In this document: positions 1 through 5,870 of the stretch, in pieces
Layout: each line of letters opens with the position of its first letter
Numbering within the stretch: position 1 is the stretch's first letter
Notes under the pieces: model-generated
The model's input: only the letters and a program-made list of their open reading frames with translations
What the model was told of the DNA's origin: nothing
Database searches by the model: none
Source of the DNA: an uncultured Mollicutes bacterium
GTDB lineage: Bacteria; Bacillota_I; Bacilli_A; ML615J-28; CAG-313
NCBI GenBank assembly: GCA_900548675.1
Contig: URLJ01000034.1
Location: forward strand, 1 to 11,826
DNA: 11,826 nucleotides
Direction: 5' to 3'
Program-made: the position numbers and the translations under genes

Positions 1-13
1 GAATTCCTAGATA

Positions 14-22
14 ATTATAACA
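14..22 (-). promoter_or_regulatory. Possible extended -10 promoter directed out of the left edge
   Basis: On the minus strand this reads TGTTATAAT, an extended -10 element (TGn plus a perfect TATAAT). No good -35 hexamer lies 17 bases upstream. It would start transcription near position 7 towards a gene left of the window. A 7-base inverted repeat (CCTAGAT at 6-12, ATCTAGG at 33-39) flanks it. The downstream gene is not visible, so this is a sequence-match call only. Confidence 0.35.
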
Positions 23-125
23 AAACCCATTAATCTAGGACACAATTTTGTGCACGATGATTGACAAACCGTCATATAATTTATTTTTGAATGCTTACCT
101 AAGAATAATCAGTAGCTTGGCATTA

Positions 126-467
126 CTACATAAATCTAAAAAGCAAGCGACAAAAAATAGAAATAAATGACATCGCTAAACGAATCGCACTAACAATCAA
201 AGCTACAGTTATCATTTGATTATCTCTTTCTTTTAGGTCTTTTGAATTACTTCTTGCTGCTAGTGATAAAATGAGACCTACTATAGGAACCAAAAAAGAA
301 AGCACTAATGCAGCTATAACAATATCGGGGGTTGAAGTATTCTTTGATGTTTCATGATAGCTTTCTTGATCTTTTTTCGTTGTGGTAGGTGCAGGTTGTG
401 CTGCTCCACACACTTTGCAATATTTATCACTACTTTTTACTTCATTTCCACAATTTTTACAATACAT
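126..467 (-). CDS. Zinc-ribbon membrane protein, DUF4190-like (paralogue 3 of 3)
   Basis: Small membrane protein of 113 residues, function unknown. The N-terminus is a zinc ribbon of the zinc_ribbon_2 type with Cys3-x2-Cys6 and Cys17-x2-Cys20. A short polar linker follows, then two hydrophobic segments at about residues 47-71 and 84-111. The first has the PIVGLILSL core typical of DUF4190-like proteins. It is the last gene of a minus-strand tandem of three paralogues, 53 bases after the previous one, and is the most divergent: the linker is short and the LCKAG motif that opens the second hydrophobic segment in the other two is missing. The start is supported by AGAGGA a few bases upstream. 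It ends in TAG. No clear terminator follows before the window edge. The zinc ribbon is confident; the family name is by pattern only. Confidence 0.85.
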   Translation of the reverse strand: MYCKNCGNEVKSSDKYCKVCGAAQPAPTTTKKDQESYHETSKNTSTPDIVIAALVLSFLVPIVGLILSLAARSNSKDLKERDNQMITVALIVSAIRLAMSFISIFCRLLFRFM

Positions 468-520
468 ATTTTCCTCTTATATAAGTAATAAATAATGTTT
501 TTCTTTATTAAATAAAAATA

Positions 521-973
521 TTAATAATTTGCATATACAATACCAGCAATAATTCCTACTATTAATGATAACACTACTGAAACAATTAACAAAACTACTA
601 CTATACCGCTAACGATGATACCTGCTTTGCATAATAACGTATTAGGATTCCCCTTCTTTTGTAAGTCCTTATAAGCAAGGAATGACAAAATTAAACCATG
701 AATAGGTGATAAAAACGCTAGTATAAACCCTACTATCGCAACAACAGGAGTTGAATAATTCATTGATAAGAAATCAGGTTCTTCTTTCACAACTACATTT
801 TCTTCAGGAGCAGGAGCCTTTTCAGCTAGTTCTTGAACACTTTGGGTTTCTATTTTTTCTTCATCTATTTTATTTTCTTTTACATCTTCGTTTTCTACTT
901 CGACGCTGCTACCACAAAAGCAACAAAATGTTGAATCATCACTTATACTTTTTCCGCATTTTTTACAAATCAT
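521..973 (-). CDS. Zinc-ribbon membrane protein, DUF4190-like (paralogue 2 of 3)
   Basis: A 150-residue protein with an N-terminal zinc ribbon (Cys3-x2-Cys6, Cys17 and Cys20, with an extra Cys18). A strongly acidic, probably disordered linker follows at about residues 22-72, rich in Glu, Lys and Val. Two hydrophobic segments come at about 74-104 and 112-148, the second long and almost entirely Ile, Val, Leu and Gly. The segment core (PIHGLILSF, then LCKAGIIVSGI) matches DUF4190-like proteins. Such proteins are thought to sit in the membrane with the zinc ribbon in the cytoplasm, but no biochemical role is established. The start has AAAAGGAGT upstream. It follows its nearest paralogue by 35 bases with no obvious promoter between, so co-transcription is likely. 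It ends in TAA. Confidence 0.87.
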   Translation of the reverse strand: MICKKCGKSISDDSTFCCFCGSSVEVENEDVKENKIDEEKIETQSVQELAEKAPAPEENVVVKEEPDFLSMNYSTPVVAIVGFILAFLSPIHGLILSFLAYKDLQKKGNPNTLLCKAGIIVSGIVVVLLIVSVVLSLIVGIIAGIVYANY

Positions 974-1008
974 TTTTTTTACTCCTTTTTATAACTATCT
1001 TTTAAATA

Positions 1009-1452
1009 TTAAATTATCGTACAAATCATAATAATCATTTCTTCTAAAGCTCTAATTATTTCGTCGATAACTTCTGGAGCTACGCCAATTAAAATTATTA
1101 CAATAACGAAAGTTATTATGCCAAAAACGATAGGCAAGGCAAGACTTATCGCACTAATAATAATCCCTGCTTTACAAAGACCCGTGTTTGTATTATTATC
1201 TTTTTTTAGTTCATTAAACCCCACAATTGATAAAATTAAGCCAATAAGAGGTTGGATAAACGCTAAAATAAAACCTGCAATTACGAGTCCTGGTGTTTCT
1301 TTTGCTTCTGGCATTTGTTCATCGTTTACTGATGCAGTATTAGCTTCAACTTTAAAAGTTTCTTTTTCTTCTTCACCATCAACTACTTCTCCGCAGTAAC
1401 AGCAAAATTTTGCTTCATCGCTTATGTTTTTTCCACAATTTCTACAGAACAT
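1009..1452 (-). CDS. Zinc-ribbon membrane protein, DUF4190-like (paralogue 1 of 3)
   Basis: A 147-residue protein and the first gene of the tandem. The zinc ribbon has Cys3-x2-Cys6 and Cys17 to Cys20, with an acidic linker rich in Glu, Lys and Ala after it. Two hydrophobic stretches follow; the first has the core PLIGLILSI and the second begins GLCKAGIIISAI, very close to its neighbour. A hydrophobic C-terminal tail follows. The frame stays open upstream to 1581, but the start chosen here is the ATG at 1450-1452. It has a strong AAGGAG site six bases upstream, and it places the zinc ribbon at the very N-terminus exactly as in both paralogues. The extra 43 residues of the longer reading have no matching site and would cover the predicted promoter. 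Function unknown; ends in TAA. Confidence 0.87.
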   Translation of the reverse strand: MFCRNCGKNISDEAKFCCYCGEVVDGEEEKETFKVEANTASVNDEQMPEAKETPGLVIAGFILAFIQPLIGLILSIVGFNELKKDNNTNTGLCKAGIIISAISLALPIVFGIITFVIVIILIGVAPEVIDEIIRALEEMIIMICTII

Positions 1453-1458
1453 AATTTT

Positions 1459-1464
1459 CTCCTT
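1459..1464 (-). promoter_or_regulatory. Ribosome binding site that decides the start of the first zinc-ribbon gene
   Basis: AAGGAG on the minus strand, six bases before the ATG at 1452. It favours the 147-residue protein over a 190-residue reading that starts at 1581. Confidence 0.85.
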
Positions 1465-1529
1465 CATTAATAAATATGTCTTTTGGTTTTTTAAAATACA
1501 TTCAAATTGTACTTTTTGTACCATTTTTA

Positions 1530-1558
1530 ATAATATCAAAAAATAAAAATATAAACAA
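1530..1558 (-). promoter_or_regulatory. Promoter of the zinc-ribbon operon
   Basis: Minus-strand -35 TTGTTT (1553-1558), a 17-base spacer, and -10 TATTAT (1530-1535) preceded by TGA, giving an extended -10. The expected start of transcription is near 1523, leaving a leader of about 70 bases before the ATG at 1452. The leader begins at a small GTAC-TTTTT-GTAC symmetry (1509-1521), which might be an operator but is short. The AT-rich background makes chance matches possible. Confidence 0.55.
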
Positions 1559-1626
1559 GTAAAAAGCAATATGTTTACCATGCTTCTTTACTACCTATTA
1601 TAATTGCTTTTATTTTGGCATTTGGA

Positions 1627-1655
1627 TTGAAAAAACTTTTTCTTTATAATATAAT
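1627..1655 (+). promoter_or_regulatory. Promoter of the lipoprotein gene
   Basis: TTGAAA at 1627-1632, a 17-base spacer, and a perfect TATAAT at 1650-1655. A second overlapping TATAAT lies at 1645-1650, with a weaker TTGGAT 17 bases upstream at 1622-1627. Either would start transcription at about 1657-1662, almost on top of the GGAGG at 1662-1666, so the mRNA leader would be only about 10-15 bases. Confidence 0.65.
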
Positions 1656-1661
1656 ATTAAT

Positions 1662-1666
1662 GGAGG
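1662..1666 (+). promoter_or_regulatory. Ribosome binding site that decides the start of the lipoprotein gene
   Basis: GGAGG five bases before the ATG at 1672. It supports this start over an upstream in-frame codon at 1615, which lies before the predicted promoter and would bury the lipoprotein signal peptide. Confidence 0.85.
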
Positions 1667-1671
1667 TTAAT

Positions 1672-3741
1672 ATGAAAACTAAAAAAATATTTAACAAAAC
1701 CCTTTTAACTATAGGCGTTTGCTTAATCAGTATTTTAGTGATGGGATGTAGTTTTGGGACAGCAAAAAGTATTGAAATAGATGCTCCAAGCACTGTGTAT
1801 GTTGGTAAAAAAATCCAATTAAACTGTAACAAAGATGTACTTTGGCATTCTTGTGACACTTCTATCGCGACAATAACTAGCGATGGACTATTAGAAACCT
1901 TTATGGAAGGAAAAGTAAAGATAATAGCAACCCTTGCAAGTGATGAAACAAAAAGCAATTATGTAGTTATTGAAGTAATACGTGAAAAAGAAATTCTAAA
2001 TCTTGATGGCAAGACCAAATTATTCATAGGTGAAAAAGAAAAACTCAGCCTAACAAGTTCTATTCATCTAGGTATTTTAGACACAACTAAATTCAAATGG
2101 TCTTCTAGTGATGAAAAAGTTCTAAAGGTAGATGAAAAAGGAACTGTTACAGCCGTATCACTCGGTTTTGCGGTTATCGCAGTGGTATCAAATGAAACTC
2201 TCGCTAGTACTTCTTTTAAGATAACCGTTGTAAATGATTATCGTTATATTCTAATTGATGGTCCTACCGAAGTTGAATTAGAAAATACTATAAAATTAAA
2301 TGCAACTGTTATCGACAGTCTCACTGGTGATACCGTTGATGAACCACTAATTTGGGAATCTAACAACAATGCCGCCGCAACAGTTGATCAAAATGGTTTA
2401 GTAACAGCTGTTTCAATCGGAAAGGCTACTATTACTGCTTATTTGGAGAGTAACCCTATGGTTAAAAAAGAATTCAGTTTTGACGTTATTCAAATAAATC
2501 GTTATCTAGAAATCTCTATCAATAATGAAAATCTTTTTGTTGGTGACACAACTTATGTTCACTCACTCTTAAAACCATTTAATTCTACTGTTCAAACATA
2601 CTGGCAAAGTTCAAATCCAGCTATCGCCACTGTTGATAATAATGGTAAAGTTGTAGCTAAAGCGAAAGGCGAAGTTACGATTTCAGGCTATGCTGCCGTA
2701 AGTAATACTATTACTGGCTCAATCACGATTTTTATCAATGAAATTGACACTGAAAAGCCTATCATTTCTGTTGATGAAAACTTAACAACAACAAACGTTA
2801 CTTTGAGTGTTGGTAAAACATTTGATCCTATGTACGGTATCAAAGTTTTAGACAATATTGATGGTGATATAACCGATAGAGTTGTTGTTTCAGGGAAAAT
2901 TAATACCTTAATTAGAGGTACTTATACCTACACTTATGATGTAATAGATACTGCTGGAAATAAGGCCATTACCTTGACTAGAGAAATAACCATCGTTTGG
3001 GATTACGAAGTAACCTTTATTGGTCATGCCGGATGTTATTATGGTGGTATGAATTCCGAAGAAGCATTCTTAAAAGCTGCTACGCAACAAGGGTACAATG
3101 CTGTTGAATGTGACCTACGTGTAACTAAAGATGGTGTATTTGTACTATGTCATGATGAAACATTTGCAGATGTTAATATCGCAAATAGTACATGGAGTGA
3201 TTTAAGTAAACTAGAAGTAACTAAAACAAGAGGTGGCGTAAGTTACACTTATAAATTATGTAGATTAGATACTTACTTAGACATTTGTGCAAAATATGAT
3301 ATGGTTCCTGTTATCGAATTTAAATGGACCGAAGGTATTAACTCTAATGATCAATCTAATATGCCTAAATTAATGAAACTAATTGAAGAAAAAAATCTAA
3401 GAAACAAAGTAATCTTCTTAACTTCAATGGTTAATTGTTTAAAATGGTTGCGTAACAATGGCTATACCGATGTAAAATGCCAATATTTAGTAAATAGTTG
3501 TGCATCAGATAGTACGCTTGCAACATGTACTCAATATAATTTTGATATCAGTTTCAATATTACAAAAGCCGAAAACACGGCAGAATGGATTCAAAAATAT
3601 CATGAAAAGGGTTTAAAAGTATCTTGTTACACCCTCTCGCAATACACTACTTCTGCTGATCTACGCAAATGGATTGCAGCAGGTGTTGATTACGTTACTG
3701 TCGATCATTTAAAAGTAACAGATGCTAACAATATGCATTAA
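1672..3741 (+). CDS. Lipoprotein with four Big_2 domains, a DUF5011-like domain and a glycerophosphodiesterase (GDPD) domain
   Basis: A 689-residue exported lipoprotein. Residues 1-26 are a lipoprotein signal peptide (basic MKTKK start, hydrophobic core, lipobox LVMGC with Cys26). Four bacterial Ig-like (Big_2) repeats follow at about 33-103, 108-190, 191-275 and 276-358, each with the IATV-D-x-x-G-x-V-x-A-x-x-x-G signature or a variant. A DUF5011-like module spans about 360-445 (DNIDGDIT, then YDVIDTAGN). The C-terminal GDPD TIM-barrel domain runs from 448 to the end with His452, Glu479, Asp481, His494-Asp495, Glu549 and Lys551 at the expected active-site places. Members of this family cleave glycerophosphodiesters to glycerol 3-phosphate and an alcohol. 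The usual HRG motif is HAG here and the usual ENT is NSEE, so this is a variant subgroup and the substrate is uncertain. The stalk would hold the enzyme away from the membrane. The gene is monocistronic, ends TAATAA, and is followed by a terminator. Confidence 0.9.
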   Translation: MKTKKIFNKTLLTIGVCLISILVMGCSFGTAKSIEIDAPSTVYVGKKIQLNCNKDVLWHSCDTSIATITSDGLLETFMEGKVKIIATLASDETKSNYVVIEVIREKEILNLDGKTKLFIGEKEKLSLTSSIHLGILDTTKFKWSSSDEKVLKVDEKGTVTAVSLGFAVIAVVSNETLASTSFKITVVNDYRYILIDGPTEVELENTIKLNATVIDSLTGDTVDEPLIWESNNNAAATVDQNGLVTAVSIGKATITAYLESNPMVKKEFSFDVIQINRYLEISINNENLFVGDTTYVHSLLKPFNSTVQTYWQSSNPAIATVDNNGKVVAKAKGEVTISGYAAVSNTITGSITIFINEIDTEKPIISVDENLTTTNVTLSVGKTFDPMYGIKVLDNIDGDITDRVVVSGKINTLIRGTYTYTYDVIDTAGNKAITLTREITIVWDYEVTFIGHAGCYYGGMNSEEAFLKAATQQGYNAVECDLRVTKDGVFVLCHDETFADVNIANSTWSDLSKLEVTKTRGGVSYTYKLCRLDTYLDICAKYDMVPVIEFKWTEGINSNDQSNMPKLMKLIEEKNLRNKVIFLTSMVNCLKWLRNNGYTDVKCQYLVNSCASDSTLATCTQYNFDISFNITKAENTAEWIQKYHEKGLKVSCYTLSQYTTSADLRKWIAAGVDYVTVDHLKVTDANNMH

Positions 3742-3762
3742 TAAATTTAAAATTAAACACAA

Positions 3763-3801
3763 AAAGAGTTTTAAACTAGTAATCCTAGTCTAAAACTCTT
3801 T
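3763..3801. terminator. Bidirectional intrinsic terminator between convergent genes
   Basis: Two 17-base arms, 3763-3779 and 3785-3801, pair with one mismatch around a 5-base loop (TAATC). On the plus strand a T-rich run (TCTTTTTTT) follows, ending the lipoprotein transcript. On the minus strand TTTTTGTG follows, ending the SGNH operon. The last codons and the TAG stop (3790-3792) of the minus-strand gene lie inside the arm. Confidence 0.9.
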
Positions 3802-5106
3802 CTTTTTTTCTAATTCATTTAAGTCAGCAATTAATGCCCGATAAAACACATCACCCATCTGTAAATAACCATTCATATTAGGATGAACGCCATTGTTCCC
3901 AATAGCTTCTAATACATCCGATCTGGCATTAACCGTGCGCATTTCATATGGCATATTGTATTCACTATCAAACTGAGCTTTTAAATCGATAAACGAACAA
4001 TAATCATAATTCTTAGTTAATTGTTCTAATAAATAATTATAATTAAATGCTGTTGAAATAGTACCGAATGTATCACTGTAAGGGCCTGTAGCGCCATAGC
4101 TATAAGCAATTCCTCCATTTACAGAACAAATAGGTATTCCTATTATAGTAATATGAGCGTCTTTATAATCGCGATGAATTTGTTCTATAATTGCTCTGGC
4201 ATACGAGAAATGATGTTCAAAATCAGTATTATACGGAATATATAAGCCATTCCAAGTTAATAGGATATAAACTAAGTCTATTTTATCAACTTTCATTTCT
4301 GCTGCATACTTTTTAAAATTGTTACGTTTAAGTTCTTCATCATAGAAAGGATTACCTCTTTCGAAACTATATCCTTTTATATCTATTACTTCACTTGGAT
4401 TATCAAGTCTTGTGAACTGCTTATCAATAATCGGTGTAACAGAGCGATTATTTTCACCTCTTTTAAATTTTATTCGTTTTGGCTCAATTGATTCAATAAC
4501 CCATTTGGCATCATGGTTAAGCCAAATTGAATGCTGATCTCTATCTAAAAGATTATGATCTAAAACATCGACCCAAATAGCTGAGTCTGCGGATACGCAA
4601 AATGTTGTACAATATGATTTCCATGTCCAACTTCCATATCCTTCATAACGAACATCTTCTTCATCTAGCTTGGTAATACAACGTCCCATTAAATTAATAG
4701 CACCTGGTAAGTTACTTCCTTTAGGTGAACCATCACCTCTTGTTAGGCGTCGATATCCTTCTTTGACCCAAACGCCATTATATGTAAGACTATCACCAAA
4801 ACATAAACAATTATAAGTTTTATGAACTTTAGGGATATTGTGAACGACAATTTTTGATGAAGCAGTCTCGATTATATTTTGATCATCGTCAAAAATGCTT
4901 ATTTTAAAATCATACTCACCTTCATCTTGAGCAGTTGGGGTAAAAGTATAATAACGAGGAAAAGGATTTCCCTTTTTGCATTCTACTAAAATATAGTTAT
5001 TATAAGGATTAAATTTTCTAATAACACCACGATAAAATAGTTCAAATTTATCACCAACTACTAGATCATATTTTTCTGCTAAAAAGATATGTTTATTCTT
5101 TATCAT
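3790..5106 (-). CDS. SGNH/GDSL hydrolase-like protein with N-terminal beta-sandwich domain
   Basis: A 438-residue protein without signal peptide or membrane segment, so probably cytoplasmic. Residues 1 to about 92 look like an all-beta, Ig-like domain (FTPTAQDEGEYDFKI). The SGNH hydrolase core follows: block I GDSLT with nucleophile Ser106, a block III-like LLTWNGL with Asn286, and block V GVHPNMNGY with His408. SGNH enzymes are esterases, lipases or carbohydrate deacetylases; nothing here fixes the substrate. The catalytic Asp normally three residues before the block V His is Asn405 (NGVH, not DGVH). This may be a trait of its subfamily, a Ser-His dyad, or loss of activity. It is the last gene of a four-gene operon: AAGGAG at 5112-5117 overlaps the stop of the preceding gene. 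The TAG stop lies within the terminator stem. Confidence 0.85.
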   Translation of the reverse strand: MIKNKHIFLAEKYDLVVGDKFELFYRGVIRKFNPYNNYILVECKKGNPFPRYYTFTPTAQDEGEYDFKISIFDDDQNIIETASSKIVVHNIPKVHKTYNCLCFGDSLTYNGVWVKEGYRRLTRGDGSPKGSNLPGAINLMGRCITKLDEEDVRYEGYGSWTWKSYCTTFCVSADSAIWVDVLDHNLLDRDQHSIWLNHDAKWVIESIEPKRIKFKRGENNRSVTPIIDKQFTRLDNPSEVIDIKGYSFERGNPFYDEELKRNNFKKYAAEMKVDKIDLVYILLTWNGLYIPYNTDFEHHFSYARAIIEQIHRDYKDAHITIIGIPICSVNGGIAYSYGATGPYSDTFGTISTAFNYNYLLEQLTKNYDYCSFIDLKAQFDSEYNMPYEMRTVNARSDVLEAIGNNGVHPNMNGYLQMGDVFYRALIADLNELEKKKEF

Positions 5107-5115
5107 ACTTTCTCC

Positions 5116-5856
5116 TTATTTCAACTCTTTATTATTTTTCCATATTAAAAATCCTAAAGAAGCGTACATAATTAAAGATACAAGAAAAGCAAAGTCTTTA
5201 ATTAATACTCTACTTACATCTATTTCTGTACTAAAAACCGTAAAGACGAGAATTATTCCTTTTATCGCCGCGTTGATAGATAGCGAATATTTAATATCTG
5301 ATGTAGTAAAATATATGACAAACAAGAAAAAGCCAAAAAAGAAGGCGTAAATCATTTTCATCAAATAATACTCCCAATTTCCCATATCACCAAAGATAAA
5401 AGCGAAATGATAAAAAGCATAAAGAAGCGATATGATAATAATTTTTATAGTAGAAACACTATTACCTGCATCTTTAAATGTCGATAAAGCAATAATTCTA
5501 AACAATAATTCTTCTAAAACGACACTTGTTATAAGACTAAACACGCTAGTAATTATGGATAATGGTGTCCCCGCATAATTTATTTTTTTCATAAATAAGA
5601 AAAGATTTACGGCTATTATCAAAAAGGTGTACGCTTGATATTTTAAATTTAAGGGATATTTCTTTTCCTTAAAATTAACAAAATACAATGCGTATATTAT
5701 TAATCCGGCAATTAAAACTATTTTGCTTATTTGTAAGGCAACACTTGGAAGTCCAAACTTCTTATCAACGTATATTGCCAAAATCTGCAAAAAGCTGCAT
5801 GCTACTATAAATACTCCAAATAGTACTATTCTTAAAATATTATTTTTCTTTACCAT
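5116..5856 (-). CDS. CPBP-family intramembrane protease-like protein (CAAX/Abi type)
   Basis: A 246-residue polytopic membrane protein with about eight hydrophobic segments (roughly 7-30, 36-60, 73-93, 97-127, 136-157, 163-186, 192-210, 217-241). Motif 1 of the CPBP (Rce1/CAAX) family is intact at Glu115-Glu116-x3-Arg120 (EELLFR), and motif 2 gives His150 (YAFYH). The third metal/catalytic motif, normally HxxxN, appears at Asn195-x3-Lys199 (SINAAIK), so the family's second His and final Asn are both replaced. Active members cleave prenylated or other substrates within the membrane. This one may be inactive or have an altered site. It begins 14 bases after the flavin-reductase gene, with only a weak AAGAGA site overlapping the upstream stop, suggesting coupled or low translation. 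It is followed 9 bases later by the SGNH gene. Confidence 0.82.
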   Translation of the reverse strand: MVKKNNILRIVLFGVFIVACSFLQILAIYVDKKFGLPSVALQISKIVLIAGLIIYALYFVNFKEKKYPLNLKYQAYTFLIIAVNLFLFMKKINYAGTPLSIITSVFSLITSVVLEELLFRIIALSTFKDAGNSVSTIKIIIISLLYAFYHFAFIFGDMGNWEYYLMKMIYAFFFGFFLFVIYFTTSDIKYSLSINAAIKGIILVFTVFSTEIDVSRVLIKDFAFLVSLIMYASLGFLIWKNNKELK

Positions 5857-5870
5857 GTCATATAAATCTC

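Noticed and set aside
1..6. GAATTC at the very first base, suggesting a cloned EcoRI fragment
   Set aside because: The same hexamer occurs inside the window (for example near 2470, 3052 and 6799), so the edge is probably coincidental.
41..52. CACAA-TT-TTGTG hairpin as a terminator for the zinc-ribbon operon
   Set aside because: The arms are five bases with a two-base loop and no T-run follows on the minus strand.
61..80. Perfect TTGACA (61-66) and TATAAT (75-80) on the plus strand as a promoter
   Set aside because: The boxes are only 8 bases apart, so they cannot act together. No plus-strand reading frame of useful length follows.
751..1005. Plus-strand reading frame of 84 residues
   Set aside because: It lies opposite the zinc-ribbon gene at 521-973, is Phe/Leu-rich as expected for the reverse of an AT-rich coding strand, and has no ribosome site.
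1118..1399. Plus-strand reading frame of 93 residues
   Set aside because: It is antisense to the first zinc-ribbon gene, whose domains are clear; no independent support.
1453..1581. N-terminal extension of the first zinc-ribbon protein
   Set aside because: The ATG at 1452 has a strong ribosome site and matches both paralogues. The extension overlaps the predicted promoter.
1644..1958. Minus-strand reading frame of 104 residues
   Set aside because: It is antisense to the signal peptide and first Ig-like domain of the lipoprotein; no ribosome site.
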